Positions 45,801-54,942 of a stretch of 64,000 nt of DNA are shown piece after piece. Where the stretch lies: NCBI RefSeq assembly GCF_000270305.1, contig NC_015737.1, forward strand, positions 863,501 to 927,500. Direction: 5' to 3'. Both the position numbers and the translations under genes were made by a program. Each line of letters begins with the position of its first letter. Position 1 is the first letter of the stretch. Source of the stretch: Clostridium sp. SY8519. Lineage in GTDB: Bacteria > Bacillota > Clostridia > Lachnospirales > Lachnospiraceae. The notes below the pieces were generated by a model that worked only from the letters and a program-made list of their open reading frames with translations, was not told the DNA's origin and searched no databases.

Positions 45801-45958
45801 AGCTTTTCATACATATGCCCGATCATCCCCAGGGTATTGATATTGCGGACTTTGTGCCAGTTGATGCCGTCCGCGATGGCCGCCGCCGACACGTAGTCCA
45901 TCTGATCAATCAGTTCCTTTACCTGGTCGAGTTTTAAATTGTATTCATACTTATCCAC
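42806..45958 (-). CDS. TPR and Ala-rich coiled-coil protein with C-terminal P-loop domain
   Basis: About 1,050 residues. TPR-like helices at about 1-190 (INTLGMIGHMYEKLDRLEDAKEIYQLAYDRAP) lead into a very long Ala/Glu/Arg-rich coiled coil (about 330-600, repeats of AEEAAEAEREA type) and an acidic repeat region (about 600-680, PEET/TAPEE units). The C-terminal 230 residues hold ISGVEGTGKTVLATSL (Walker A) and GGYLIIEHAGDL (Walker B-like), typical of an AAA-like ATPase. The start is GTG 45958, after GAGGTGAAG; the frame reaches further upstream only by running into the next gene. Function unknown; a cytoskeletal or envelope-organising ATPase is one guess. Confidence 0.7.
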   Translation of the reverse strand: MDKYEYNLKLDQVKELIDQMDYVSAAAIADGINWHKVRNINTLGMIGHMYEKLDRLEDAKEIYQLAYDRAPAGRNALYRLTRIAIASGNVEEAEDYFHAFCENAPRDRMRYALAYQISCMKGEPIEMRIAILEDLKKKEYTEEWGYELAYLYYQAGQAENCVEACDELILWFGDGEYVRKALELKRCFRPLSEEQEARYQQILKEEKEKKEGEQAEPEQAEQPAAEEAPAPAEDPYAGKFDANTLRNELQESISQLQSAREKGVLDSTMEAIRRMVSDVPGMDENLKGAAPGVAGEITASVSETLKKNDSQIREKGAEQAAEAKNVDDVMAAWETTRAKAEEAIAAARKAEFDQSKTQALKEAGEIMDRLKEIIPHLQADIVPEKADVIGEQDAREAALEEERAAALAKQREAEEAERRAAKEAERAAAEAEHAAREAEKRAAAERARAAEAEHAAQAAERAAEEAREAARAAEQAAAEAEEALAAKEAAEEEMARAAVRAEKEARQAEAAQRAARKAAELEAEKMAEAKRIQQEADRKAAEEAAHAAAEAEARAAAEAAAQAAEEAREAAQSAAAAVAGQAAENAEKYGDLTEMEQPAPEEAQETVPEETSETAPEETEEAAPEEAEMTAPEGTGKTAPEETDQAEPEASAETDLEAVLLAETAASEAAYAEASEKEAEVSEPDAVETAETSDAGADPEQTAGTESDSTGSRNETGAERAAAVQQPAEPEASAEPKADTEESDAQAGEPEAADGEAAGDTAETRREELPEEFRAEVINPLEEVVLDETDQLSDLTEEQQERFSYFLKVRTMPTQIHEALEEVQKKSGNSITSLRGNITISGVEGTGKTVLATSLIKTIQELRKDEESQIGKISAASLNGKRRFEDLLPQLDGGYLIIEHAGDLRQETVEQIDSAMEKDTRGLTVILEDTEEGIEKVLAHSTRFANKFTARIAVPEFGIRELVEFGKAYAKEMECAIDEMGVLAMYNRISNILSAKHATSLSEVKDIVDEAIESAESGKSKKKFGRFFAKRYNENDFLILREQNFEKENN

Positions 45959-46017
45959 TGTCTTCACCTCATACTGTCTCTGTCTGCCAAAATCTGCTGT
46001 ATCTGCTGCCTGCCGGT

Positions 46018-47466
46018 CTAGGGCCGGTCCTTCTTCTCTTCCTGTTTCAGCTGTTCTTCCTGCTCCGGCTGCTGCTCTTCCTGCTCCGGACACTGCACCT
46101 GCTTCTGCTGCCGTTTTTCGGCTTTTTTCCCCCAGCGCATGCTGGACATCCCCGCCGCCAGATGGAAGGCGGTTTCATCCACATCATCCCCGTGCGGTAC
46201 CACCTGCCTGCTTTTCGGATTGATATGGTCCAGCGTCTGGTAGCTCCGGGTATCTTCCGGCAGATGCTGGGACCGCAGCAGGCGCTCCACGATCCGTTTG
46301 ATCACATAATAAATCACCGCGAACATCGGGACTCCAAGGAAAAATCCAGGGATGCCCCACAGGCCGCCGAACAGCACAATGGAAAAAATGATCCAGAAAG
46401 GATTCAGCCCCAGCGTATCTCCCAGTACTTTCGGTTTCAGGATATTCCCGTCAAACTGCTGGAGCACTACAATAAAGGCCAGGAAAATCAACGCCTTCCA
46501 GGGATCTACCATAACAATCAGGATAGCGCTGGGAATCGCGCCGAAATACGGCCCGAATACCGGGATCAGATTGGTCACTCCTACAAAAAGGGCGATCATC
46601 GCCGCATACGGCATCTGAAGGATCAGCATGCCGAGGAAGCACAGGATCCCGATGATTAAAGAGTCCAGGATGTCCCCGATAAAGAATCCGCCGAACACAT
46701 CGTCTGTCTTGCGCAGCACTTCCATGACATAATTGCCGATCCGCGGGCGGCAGACCGCGTAGATAAGCTTCTTGGTCTCTGCCTTGAAGGTCTCCTTTTT
46801 CATCAGGATATAAATCGCCACGATCAGCCCCATCAGCGTATTGAAAGCAGTCCGCACGATTGTGTAAATGCTGCTGGTGATCTTTTCGATCAGGTTGCTG
46901 TTGGACAGCACTTTCTCCTGCAGCCATTTGCGCAGGTAACCGGTGGCCTGGTCATAGATATTCTGAATCTGCAATGCCAGCTCCGGCCTGCTCTTTTCCA
47001 GCTGTTCCATCCATTTGGTGGCGGAGGATACATTTGCATTGAAATTTCCTACAAAATCAGCGATTCCGCTGACAATCTGCGGGACAAGAATGATCACCAG
47101 GGCCGCGATGATCCCCAGGAAAATCAGCATCGCCATGGCCACCGCACCGGCGCGGATGCGCTTCCTTGTCCTGGCGTTGATCTCTTTGCCCCTGCTCTGT
47201 GCCCGGGCCAGAAATCTGCGGTCAAAAAACATCATAATCGGATTGATCAGATAGGCAATCACAAAACCGATAATCACGGACTGCAGCGCGGTTATGACGC
47301 TTTTCAGCCCCGATCCTGTGCCCTTGTATCGAAAAATCAGGAAAAAAACGATGATACTGACAATGATAACCAGCAGAACCACAAGGGCTGCCGGCAGATA
47401 GGCCCGCAGGCTGCTCTTTCTGTTCGATTTTTCTCTGTTGTTGCCGTGGTTCTTCTCTGGGTTCAT
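46018..47466 (-). CDS. AI-2E family transporter
   Basis: 482 residues with about eight membrane segments (for example LPAALVVLLVIIVSIIVFFLIF, AMLIFLGIIAALVIILVPQ and GVPMFAVIYYVI near the end) and the PFWIIFSIVLFGGLWGIPGFFLGVP block diagnostic of AI-2E/PerM proteins. Family members export diverse small molecules or act as Na+/H+ antiporters; the AI-2 function is not general. The C-terminus is a Gln/Glu-rich cytoplasmic tail (EQEEQQPEQEEQLKQEEKKD). It precedes the TPR/P-loop gene by about 60 bases on the same strand, so they probably form an operon. Confidence 0.9.
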   Translation of the reverse strand: MNPEKNHGNNREKSNRKSSLRAYLPAALVVLLVIIVSIIVFFLIFRYKGTGSGLKSVITALQSVIIGFVIAYLINPIMMFFDRRFLARAQSRGKEINARTRKRIRAGAVAMAMLIFLGIIAALVIILVPQIVSGIADFVGNFNANVSSATKWMEQLEKSRPELALQIQNIYDQATGYLRKWLQEKVLSNSNLIEKITSSIYTIVRTAFNTLMGLIVAIYILMKKETFKAETKKLIYAVCRPRIGNYVMEVLRKTDDVFGGFFIGDILDSLIIGILCFLGMLILQMPYAAMIALFVGVTNLIPVFGPYFGAIPSAILIVMVDPWKALIFLAFIVVLQQFDGNILKPKVLGDTLGLNPFWIIFSIVLFGGLWGIPGFFLGVPMFAVIYYVIKRIVERLLRSQHLPEDTRSYQTLDHINPKSRQVVPHGDDVDETAFHLAAGMSSMRWGKKAEKRQQKQVQCPEQEEQQPEQEEQLKQEEKKDRP

Positions 47467-47573
47467 AACTCACCGTCTGCTCCCGTCCGGCACTGCTGCG
47501 CCGGCGCGAACGGGATTCTTTCTGTTCACTTCAGCGGTTCCGAACAGGCGGTTCCGTCCGGTATCCCACTATT

Positions 47574-47596
47574 GGTATACTCTGCATAAGTATACC
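47574..47596. promoter_or_regulatory. Palindrome upstream of the AI-2E gene
   Basis: GGTATACT (47574-47581) and AGTATACC (47589-47596) form a perfect 8-bp inverted repeat with a 7-base spacer, about 110 bases before the ATG. It may be an operator or overlap the promoter. Confidence 0.45.
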
Positions 47597-47696
47597 ATAC
47601 TTCCCGGTGGAGAAAAACCACCCGGATCTCCATAATCCATGAACTTTATGTTAAAAATCCCGCGGCTGTTTTTCTATACAGTCCGCCCCTTAATAA

Positions 47697-47782
47697 TAAA
47701 AACTGCCGCATTCCGTCGGCGTTCCCGCCGGTTTCTCTAGGGAACCGACGGTTCTTGCCTGTCAGAATACAGCAGTTTTTCT
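47697..47782. terminator. Large bidirectional hairpin after the hydratase gene
   Basis: Outer arms AAAAACTGC and GCAGTTTTT enclose a second stem CCGTCGG...CCGACGG with GTTCCC/GGGAAC inside. T-tracts flank both sides, so it can end transcription in either direction. The next 30 bases lead to the end of the hydratase. Confidence 0.8.
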
Positions 47783-47809
47783 GTTCAGACCGGATGGTCT
47801 CCGGATGGC

Positions 47810-50092
47810 TTATCCTCTGTAGTAGTTGATCAGGCACCCTTTCAGAATGATGGTGCGTTCATCATCCGTCAGGCTGCCCATATGCAGGGTAAACGGCGAA
47901 AGCCGGCCGTCCTTCACCACATATGCCGGAATATCCGATGCCTTATCCTGGATTGCCTGGCGGATGCCCGGCACAAACAGATAATCTCCGTTGGCAAAGG
48001 GCAGATCCCCTTCGTCAATCAGGAACGGAAGCATGCCCCAGTTGATCAGGTTGGAGCGGTAGCGCTTGGTGGCATATTCGTTGGCGATGTTGGCCCATCC
48101 GCCAAGCACCTTCTGGCAGGAGGCTGCCTGCTCCCGGGCAGAGCCGTCTCCCGGTTTTACCGCAAAAATCGTGCTGCCGATTCCTGTGTTTTCCTCCCGG
48201 ATTTCCGGATATTCTTTCTGAATGCATTCCACCACTGCCTTCAGTTCCGGCAGTGCCTGATAAGGCTCTGCGCCTTCTTCCCGGGCTTTCTCTGCCTTCT
48301 GCACTTCTTTCGCCCTGCCTACGTAAGCCGGATCTTTTCTGGAGAGGGTAAACTCTGCCAGTCCCAGCGGGTTGGAGCGATAGGAAGACGTCTCGCCGGA
48401 GGGAATCAGTTCGTCGGTGGTGGTCACCGGATCGTGAATTTCGGATACTACCTTCAGGATCAGGTTGTCCGTCAGCGCCACCATCTCCGGCCAGTCTTTG
48501 ATATTCGGGCCGAATTTCACCTCTACGCTCTTGTCTGCCACGCCCTTGCTGTCAAAGACACGGTTCGCGTAAATGGTGCTGTCAAAATGATACTTCGGGC
48601 CGGTGTACTGCACATCCAGTTCATCCGCGCCGGTCAGGAAGCCCTTGTTGGCCGCGGTGGCCGCGATGGAACGGGCATCCATCAGGGCTACGGAAGCGAT
48701 CTGACCGCTCTGCAGCTTAGAGCCTTCCCGGTTCGGGAAGTTTCTGGTGGAGTGACGGATGGAGAATCCGTTGTTGCTCGGTGTATCTCCCGCACCGAAG
48801 CAGGGGCCGCAGAAGGCGGTTTTCAGCACGGCGCCGGTATCCATGAGTTTTGCGGCTGCGCCGTTGCGGATCAGTTCCATGTAAATCGGCATACTTGCCG
48901 GGTATACACTCAGTGTAAACTCGTCAAAGCCGATGCTTCTGCCTTCCAGGATATCCGCCGCTGCGCAGATGTTTTCAAATCCGCCGCCGGCACATCCCGC
49001 GATAATTCCCTGATCGACATATAATCTGCCGTCTCTGACTTTATCTTTTAAGGTGTAGTCCACAGCGCCGTCCAGGCTGACCTGGGCGCGTTTTTCCACA
49101 TCCTCCAGGATATCCATGAGGTTGTCCTTCACTTCCGCGATGGTATACGCATTGCTGGGATGGAAGGGCATCGCGATCATCGGACGGATCTCTGACAGAT
49201 CCACTTCCACACAGCCGTCGTAATATGCGGTTTCGCCCGGATTCAGTTCTTTGTAGTCTTCTGTCCGGCCGTGAGTCTCATAGAATTCCCGGATTGTGTC
49301 ATCGGTGCGCCAGATGGAGGACAGGCAGGTGGTTTCTGTGGTCATAACATCCACACCGATCCGGAAGTCCGCGCTCAGCGCGCTTACGCCCGGGCCGACA
49401 AATTCCATGACTTTGTTGTTTACGTAGCCGTTTTTAAATACTGCCTTGATAATGGCCAGCGCCACATCCTGCGGGCCTACGCCGGCAATCGGGGCGCCCT
49501 TCAGATAGATGGCGACCACTTCCGGACGCTTGATGTCATAGGTCTTGTTCAGCAGCTGCTTTACCAGCTCCGGACCGCCCTCGCCCATGGCCATTGTGCC
49601 CAGCGCGCCGTAACGGGTATGGGAATCGGATCCCAGAATCATCCGGCCGCCGCCTGCCAGCATCTCGCGGGCAAACTGATGGATGACTGCCTGATGAGGC
49701 GGTACATAGACGCCGCCGTACCGCTTTGCGCAGGAAAGGCCGAACATATGGTCATCTTCGTTGATGGTTCCGCCTACCGCGCAGAGACTGTTGTGGCAGT
49801 TGGTAAGAATATAGGGAATCGGGAATTTCTCCAGACCTGACGCCCGGGCCGTCTGAATGATTCCGACAAATGTGATATCGTGGGAGGTCAGCTTGTCAAA
49901 TTTGATCTTCAGCTGATCCATATTTCCGGAAGTATTGTGGGCTTTCAGAATTCCGTAAGCCATGGTCGCTTCCGCTGCACTGGCTTTATCCGCTTTTCTT
50001 CCTGCCGCGGCAAGCTGCGCCTGGGCATCCGGCCCATCCTCTACCAGTCTGGTTCCATCCAGCAGGTATACGCCGTTGTCATAGAGTTTCAT
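47810..50092 (-). CDS. Aconitase-family hydratase (YbhJ-like)
   Basis: 760 residues, the size of the YbhJ-type hydratases rather than of classic aconitase A (about 890). Three cysteines that can bind the 4Fe-4S cluster are visible: [14 protein letters not shown] and [11 protein letters not shown] (CxxC). Further aconitase landmarks are [40 protein letters not shown] and [13 protein letters not shown]. The C-terminal swivel domain ends [13 protein letters not shown]. The substrate may be citrate/isocitrate or another 2-hydroxy acid; this cannot be told. AAGGAGGATAAG precedes the ATG. Upstream lies a divergent-looking but same-strand coiled-coil gene. Confidence 0.9.
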   Translation of the reverse strand: MKLYDNGVYLLDGTRLVEDGPDAQAQLAAAGRKADKASAAEATMAYGILKAHNTSGNMDQLKIKFDKLTSHDITFVGIIQTARASGLEKFPIPYILTNCHNSLCAVGGTINEDDHMFGLSCAKRYGGVYVPPHQAVIHQFAREMLAGGGRMILGSDSHTRYGALGTMAMGEGGPELVKQLLNKTYDIKRPEVVAIYLKGAPIAGVGPQDVALAIIKAVFKNGYVNNKVMEFVGPGVSALSADFRIGVDVMTTETTCLSSIWRTDDTIREFYETHGRTEDYKELNPGETAYYDGCVEVDLSEIRPMIAMPFHPSNAYTIAEVKDNLMDILEDVEKRAQVSLDGAVDYTLKDKVRDGRLYVDQGIIAGCAGGGFENICAAADILEGRSIGFDEFTLSVYPASMPIYMELIRNGAAAKLMDTGAVLKTAFCGPCFGAGDTPSNNGFSIRHSTRNFPNREGSKLQSGQIASVALMDARSIAATAANKGFLTGADELDVQYTGPKYHFDSTIYANRVFDSKGVADKSVEVKFGPNIKDWPEMVALTDNLILKVVSEIHDPVTTTDELIPSGETSSYRSNPLGLAEFTLSRKDPAYVGRAKEVQKAEKAREEGAEPYQALPELKAVVECIQKEYPEIREENTGIGSTIFAVKPGDGSAREQAASCQKVLGGWANIANEYATKRYRSNLINWGMLPFLIDEGDLPFANGDYLFVPGIRQAIQDKASDIPAYVVKDGRLSPFTLHMGSLTDDERTIILKGCLINYYRG

Positions 50093-50177
50093 AGATCTTA
50101 TCCTCCTTCGTCCGCCCTGTACGGGCTTTTACAGTTCTATCTGTTCCTCTGTACTGGAAATTTCTCCGCTCTGCGTG

Positions 50178-51908
50178 TCAGATGTCCTCGTCATCTTCAT
50201 CGTCCAGCAGATCCTTGCCCAGAAGAAAATCTTTGAATTTCCCGCCAAAGCCGCCTCTGGCCGGTTTTTCTTTTTCCTTTTCCCCGTCATCAAAATCGTA
50301 AAATTCATCGTAGACATCGTTCTGGTGTCTGCGGCCGGATCTGTGTGCATATTCACGGGGTTTCGGATCTTCGTCGATCAGTTCCTCCCGTTCCACGCCG
50401 GCTGTATGCAGCGGTTCCTGTGTTTCCGCGGCTGCGCCGCTTTCCGCTGTATTGTAATGTTTCATCTCATCCCGCAGCACCGCCTGCAGCAGTTCTTCCT
50501 CATTCGGAAGCTCCTGCCCGTTGTCGATGACATCTTCCAGGGGCCGTCCGGAGTTATCGATTCCTCCCACCGGCTTGATGACTTTCATTTCCCGGGTTTC
50601 TCCCTGGTCTCTCCGGGATCCGTCTGCCGTTCTCCGGTAATCCGCCAGATTAATTTCTCTGGTTCCGCCTTTTTTCTCCTCTGCGCGGGCTTTTGCCTCA
50701 GCTTCTGCCTTTGCTTTGGCTTCCGCCGCCTGACGGGCTTCCTCTGCGCGGGCTTTTGCCTCGGCTTCCGCCTTTGCTTTCGCTTCCGCCGCCTGACGGG
50801 CTTCCTCTTCCGCGCGGGCTTTTGCCTCAGCTTCCGCCTTTGCTTTCGCTTCCGCCGCCTGACGGGCTTCCTCTTCCGCGCGGGCTTTTGCCTCAGCTTC
50901 CGCCTTTGCTTTCGCTTCCGCCGCCTGACGGGCTTCTTCCTCCGCGCGGGCTTTTGCCTCAGCTTCTGCCTTTGCTTTCGCTTTCGCCGCCTGACGGGCT
51001 TCTTCCTCCGCGCGGGCCTTCGCCTCAGCGTCCGCTTCTTTCTCCTGTTTCTCTTTCCATTTGAAATATGCCGCGTCCGTATTTACCCGGATATCCGGCT
51101 TCGCAGGCGGAGACAGGAATCCGCCTTCGGAAGATTCCAGCCCTTCCGGCCGAACGCGCTCGTTTCTTCTTTTCGGTGCCGCAAACACGCCGGACAGTCC
51201 GATGGGTCTGTGTTCAGATGCGCCGGCCGGCTCATCCAGATTCAGCAGGCCTTCCAGTCCCGGCGCACTTCGATCTGTCTTTTCCAGATCTTCTGCCTCA
51301 AATCTTCCGCGGGCATCCGTAATCGGGACTTTTGCCTCCCGGTTCTGGGCGCCGGTCAGTCCGCGGTAAAACGCGCGGCCCACTTCCTTTTCCTCTTCCA
51401 GATCCCGTTTTTTCATTTCATGCTCATGATTAATATCTTCCAGCACCTGCAGATATTTTCTGGTATCCGCCAGGTCCGTCAGCTGGGATCTCAGCTCGGT
51501 CTCATTATTCTGCAGCTGCTGCCGCTGGCTGAACAGATCCTTTTTGAACTGACGCATCAGATCATTCATGGAATCGTGCATATCATCCATAATATCCCGG
51601 ATTCCGTTGATGGACTCACTGGTGAACAGAAGAGATGCCGCATACACATCTTCGGCCCGTTTCTCCGCATTGCTGACAATCTGTTCTCCCTGCCGGCGGG
51701 CTGCCCGTTCGGTTTCCCCGGCGGTCTGCTGGGTCTGCTCATAGTAATCCAGCACCTCATACAGGCCGTAATTCAGCCGTTCCAGAAGCTCCATAAACTG
51801 CTTCTGATCCACTTTCACCATGCCGGGCTCGTTTTCAATTTTCTGACATTTAGTAAAAAAGATATGGATATCTTTCAGGACTCGTTCTACCTGATCCTTT
51901 GGGCTCAT
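50178..51908 (-). CDS. Coiled-coil protein with tandem Ala/Lys/Glu repeats
   Basis: 576 residues without signal peptide. An N-terminal helical domain (about 1-160; KDQVERVLKDIHIFFTKCQ, QIVSNAEKRAEDVYAASLLFTSE) has a DivIVA/ATP-synthase-b-like coiled-coil character. A central region (about 300-415) consists of near-identical repeats of about 22 residues (KARAEEEARQAAEAKAKAEAE), matching the tandem DNA repeat below. The C-terminus is acidic and ends with DEDDEDI. The neighbouring TM1266-like gene lies just upstream; both are small cytoplasmic proteins, so an operon is likely. Septum or cell-shape function is only a guess. Confidence 0.6.
   Translation of the reverse strand: MSPKDQVERVLKDIHIFFTKCQKIENEPGMVKVDQKQFMELLERLNYGLYEVLDYYEQTQQTAGETERAARRQGEQIVSNAEKRAEDVYAASLLFTSESINGIRDIMDDMHDSMNDLMRQFKKDLFSQRQQLQNNETELRSQLTDLADTRKYLQVLEDINHEHEMKKRDLEEEKEVGRAFYRGLTGAQNREAKVPITDARGRFEAEDLEKTDRSAPGLEGLLNLDEPAGASEHRPIGLSGVFAAPKRRNERVRPEGLESSEGGFLSPPAKPDIRVNTDAAYFKWKEKQEKEADAEAKARAEEEARQAAKAKAKAEAEAKARAEEEARQAAEAKAKAEAEAKARAEEEARQAAEAKAKAEAEAKARAEEEARQAAEAKAKAEAEAKARAEEARQAAEAKAKAEAEAKARAEEKKGGTREINLADYRRTADGSRRDQGETREMKVIKPVGGIDNSGRPLEDVIDNGQELPNEEELLQAVLRDEMKHYNTAESGAAAETQEPLHTAGVEREELIDEDPKPREYAHRSGRRHQNDVYDEFYDFDDGEKEKEKPARGGFGGKFKDFLLGKDLLDDEDDEDI
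50683..51015. repeat. Five tandem 63-66-bp units in the coiled-coil gene
   Basis: The conserved GCGCGGGC landmark recurs at 50683, 50746, 50812, 50878, 50944 and 51010, giving spacings of 63, 66, 66, 66 and 66 bases, all multiples of three. Unit number can change by slippage without breaking the frame. Confidence 0.9.
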
Positions 51909-51926
51909 ATCGAAATTCTCCTCTTC

Positions 51927-52178
51927 TCAGACTTTTGCATACAAGGTCTTGGCAGAAACCCCCGGAAGCATCCCCAGCTTTCCGGCCAGAGCGCTGACTA
52001 CTTTCTGCGGCGCGTCCACCATAATACTGATCAGGGATACCTGCTTTTTCTGATACGGAACACCCATGCGGCCGATGATATATTCCGCGTAATCATGCAG
52101 CAGCTGATTCAATGCTTCCGTACTGTCCGGATCTTCCACGACTACGGCGATGATTGCTACTCTTGTATCCAAACTCAT
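51927..52178 (-). CDS. TM1266-type iron-only hydrogenase system regulator
   Basis: 83 residues, an ACT-like fold small protein. Matches the family pattern RVAIIAVVVED, YIIGRMGVPY, VSLISIMVDAP, LAGKLGMLPGVSAKTLYAKV. Members are found next to hydrogenase maturation genes in anaerobes, where they are named hydrogenase system regulators; binding of a small ligand is likely but unproven. Here no hydrogenase gene is nearby. AGGAGG is only two bases from the ATG at 52178, so the TTG at 52172 (eight bases away) may be the real start. Confidence 0.85.
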   Translation of the reverse strand: MSLDTRVAIIAVVVEDPDSTEALNQLLHDYAEYIIGRMGVPYQKKQVSLISIMVDAPQKVVSALAGKLGMLPGVSAKTLYAKV

Positions 52179-52323
52179 TCCTCCTGTATATTCACACTGC
52201 CGGAGCCGTCTCCGTCCGCGTCTTCCGCCGTGTGTTCACGGCACGCCCTGCACCCGGGCATGCCATCACGCGTTACAGTATACCATATCCGCCGGATTTT
52301 TGATTGTCTTTTTTGTGAATGAT

Positions 52324-53508
52324 TTATCTTCCAAATACCCCGGACAGCCGGCGCATGGCCTCTTCCACTGTTTTTCGCGGGCAGGCCAGATTCAGCCGCA
52401 CACATCCGGATCCGCCCCGGCCGAACCACTGACCCAGATCGCCTGCTACTTTCGCCTTTTCCACCACGCTGCGGCAGATCTCTTCTTCTGATAATCCGGT
52501 TCCGCTGAAATCCAGCCAGAGGAAATACGTGCCTTCGGTCACGGATGCCTGCACACCCGGAAGATTCTCTCTGACGTATGTCTCCGCATACTTCAGGTTG
52601 GCGCTGATGTATGCCGTCAGCTGGTCCACATAAGCATCCCCCCGGCGAAAGGCCGCTTCCATAGCAGCCGGTCCGAACACGTTCGGTCCGAAGAAACCGC
52701 CGGCAGACAGCCGCTGCTGGAATTTCCGGCGGATCTCCGCGTCCGGGATAATAATTGCGGAAGTCTTAAGCCCCGCCAGATTAAAGGTCTTGCTGGCCGA
52801 AATGCAGCAGATTATCCCCTCTTCCGTCACGGTACCGGCAGACGTGTGCTTCCGGCCATCCATAATCAGATCCGAATGGATCTCATCCGACACCAGAATC
52901 ACCTGATTGCGGCGGCAGATTTCTGCCATGCGTTCCAGCTCTTCCCTGGTCCAGACCCGGCCCACCGGATTGTGGGGACTGCAGAGGATAAACAGCTTTG
53001 TGTCCGCTTCGGCAGCCTTCTCTTCCAGATCATCAAAATCAATTTCATAGCGGCCCTGCGCCGTGCGGATCAGCGGATTTTCCACCACTTTCCTCTGATT
53101 GCGGAGAATGCAGTTCTCCCGGAACGGATAATAGACCGGCGGCTGGATCAAAACGCCGTCCCCTTCCCGGGTCAGTGCCTGTACCGCAGTGCAGATCGCG
53201 TCCACCACGCCGGGCGTCAGTACAATCCACTCCCTGCGGATCTTCCATCCGTGGCGCCGTTCCATCCATTCCCGCACCGCGTCCAGCACATGGGTTCCCG
53301 GCGCTGCCGGATAACCGAATACGGATGCTTCTGCTTTTGCGCGGATGACGGCTGTTATTTCCTCCGGAACCGGAAAATCCATATCTGCCACCCACATCGG
53401 CAGGGCTCCTTCTGCGTCCAGGCCCGGGAAAAACCGTTCAAACCCGTCCCACTTCAGGGATTCTGTATGTTTTCTTGGGATCACGGTGTCAAAATCATAG
53501 GTTTTCAT
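52324..53508 (-). CDS. MalY/PatB-type PLP aminotransferase (C-S lyase)
   Basis: 394 residues of fold type I. The start MKTYDFDTVIPRKHTESLKWD and LPMWVADMDFP are typical of the MalY/PatB group, with the PLP lysine in SASKTFNLAGL and LCSPHNPVGR in the conserved binding region. These enzymes usually split cystathionine or other C-S bonds (beta-lyase) rather than transaminate. The ATG at 53508 lies nine bases after AAAGGAGA. The gene is divergent from the dehydratase operon and has no near partner. Confidence 0.9.
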   Translation of the reverse strand: MKTYDFDTVIPRKHTESLKWDGFERFFPGLDAEGALPMWVADMDFPVPEEITAVIRAKAEASVFGYPAAPGTHVLDAVREWMERRHGWKIRREWIVLTPGVVDAICTAVQALTREGDGVLIQPPVYYPFRENCILRNQRKVVENPLIRTAQGRYEIDFDDLEEKAAEADTKLFILCSPHNPVGRVWTREELERMAEICRRNQVILVSDEIHSDLIMDGRKHTSAGTVTEEGIICCISASKTFNLAGLKTSAIIIPDAEIRRKFQQRLSAGGFFGPNVFGPAAMEAAFRRGDAYVDQLTAYISANLKYAETYVRENLPGVQASVTEGTYFLWLDFSGTGLSEEEICRSVVEKAKVAGDLGQWFGRGGSGCVRLNLACPRKTVEEAMRRLSGVFGR

Positions 53509-53559
53509 GGCATCTCCTTTTTCTTTCCTTCCTGATCTTCCTAATAATATAACACAATC

Positions 53560-53589
53560 TTGCATTCCCGCCAGTTCTCCCGTTATAAT
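53560..53589 (+). promoter_or_regulatory. Promoter of the dehydratase operon
   Basis: TTGCAT (53560-53565) and TATAAT (53584-53589) with an 18-base spacer, about 65 bases before the ATG of the first dehydratase gene. Confidence 0.6.
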
Positions 53590-53652
53590 TACAGCAATGT
53601 CCGCACTACCAGGACCAGGAGCCGCCGCCCGCGGCAAGAAAGGAAATACAGC

Positions 53653-54942
53653 ATGGACGCCATTCAGACCTATGGAAACCTTATAAAAAAAGCGGCACCC
53701 AATCATCCGGCCGCGGCCTTCCGCATGATCAAGACCGGACTCGCCCTGGAGCACTTCCGCACCAGAAAGCTGGCAGACCGGCGCCTCCCGGAAGCCTTTC
53801 GGTTTCTCAACTCCTATGCGGTGGCCGATATTCTCGACGCTTTAAGGCATCCCGAGCGTACCGTATGGGCCAATATTTTCTCTCCGGTGGAAATCCTGCA
53901 GTGTTTCGGTGTACACGCCCTGTCCATTGAAGCCCTGTCCTCATTTCTCTCCGGATTTACCATTGAAGACTATTTTATGAATTACGCGGAGGAAGAGGGG
54001 ATCGCCGGCACACTCTGCTCTTACCACAAAAATTTCATCGGTGCGGTGGATTCCGGAGTGATTCCGCCCGCCTCCTTCGCGGTCACCACTTCCACCATCT
54101 GCGACGGCAACATCAATACGTTCCGGCACCTGGCGCAGAAACACCAGATCCCTTCTTTTCTCATTGATGTCCCCATGACCGACTCGTCGGAGGCCCACGC
54201 CTATGTGACCGCCCAGCTCAAAGAGCTGATCGCCCGGCTGGAAGCCCATTTTCATAAACCTTTTCGCTTCGAAGCGCTGCAGGCCGTTCTGGACCGGGAA
54301 AACCGTTCCCGCAGATACTACGAAGAATTTCTTCGATACGCGGCGCACAAGTCCTACCCGTCGACCCTCACCCTGCAGATGTATATGCTGTTTGCCACAC
54401 ATACAAATATCGGAGAAAAGGCCATTCTCCGCTTTTTCCATATGATGCGGAACGAAATCCGGGAAGCCCCGGAATTTCACGGGACAAAAATCCTCTGGGT
54501 TCACCTGCTCCCTTATTATCAGGAAACCCTGAAACAGTACTTCAACCTGTCGGAGGATTATCAGATCCAGACCATGGAAATGAACTTTGACTACCGCAAA
54601 CAGCTGGATATTGAGCACCCGCTGGACGCCTTGGCGGATAAGATGATCAACAATGTCTATACCCGCTCTTATGAACGCAAGGCACAGCTGGTCTGCGACC
54701 TGGCCCGCACCCTGCATTCCGACGGCGTCATCAATTTCTGCCACTGGGGCTGCAAGCAGTCCTCCGGCGGCGTCATGCTGCTGAAGGAAAAAATGCGGGA
54801 AATGGACCTTCCCTTCCTGATTCTGGACGGCGACGGAATGGCCAGAATCAACAGCCACGACGGTCAGATCCGCACACGGCTGGAAGCGTTTCTGGAACTT
54901 CTGGATACCCATAAAAAAGAAGAAAGGATACAGACCTCATGA
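53653..54942 (+). CDS. 2-hydroxyacyl-CoA dehydratase subunit
   Basis: 429 residues of the HgdB/BcrB-C family, a 4Fe-4S protein that accepts one electron to eliminate water from 2-hydroxyacyl-CoA by a ketyl radical. The family fold shows in FSPVEILQCFGVHALSIEAL, GTLCSYHKNFIGAVDSGVIPP, TTSTICDGNINTF, SFLIDVPM and NFCHWGCKQSSGGVMLLKEKM (cysteines likely bind the cluster). The ATG at 53653 has AGGAAAT upstream. The next gene starts inside its last codons (4-base overlap), so both subunits are co-translated. Confidence 0.9.
   Translation: MDAIQTYGNLIKKAAPNHPAAAFRMIKTGLALEHFRTRKLADRRLPEAFRFLNSYAVADILDALRHPERTVWANIFSPVEILQCFGVHALSIEALSSFLSGFTIEDYFMNYAEEEGIAGTLCSYHKNFIGAVDSGVIPPASFAVTTSTICDGNINTFRHLAQKHQIPSFLIDVPMTDSSEAHAYVTAQLKELIARLEAHFHKPFRFEALQAVLDRENRSRRYYEEFLRYAAHKSYPSTLTLQMYMLFATHTNIGEKAILRFFHMMRNEIREAPEFHGTKILWVHLLPYYQETLKQYFNLSEDYQIQTMEMNFDYRKQLDIEHPLDALADKMINNVYTRSYERKAQLVCDLARTLHSDGVINFCHWGCKQSSGGVMLLKEKMREMDLPFLILDGDGMARINSHDGQIRTRLEAFLELLDTHKKEERIQTS

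Noticed and set aside
47882..49024. 380-codon plus-strand frame opposite the hydratase
   Set aside because: Shadow of a well-supported minus-strand gene.
50683..51015. Possible CRISPR array
   Set aside because: Repeat units are contiguous, without unique spacers, and are translated in frame; there are no cas genes.
50175..52322. 715-codon plus-strand frame opposite the coiled-coil gene
   Set aside because: Created by repetitive sequence: its LCFRFRRLTGF-type repeats mirror the tandem units of the real gene.
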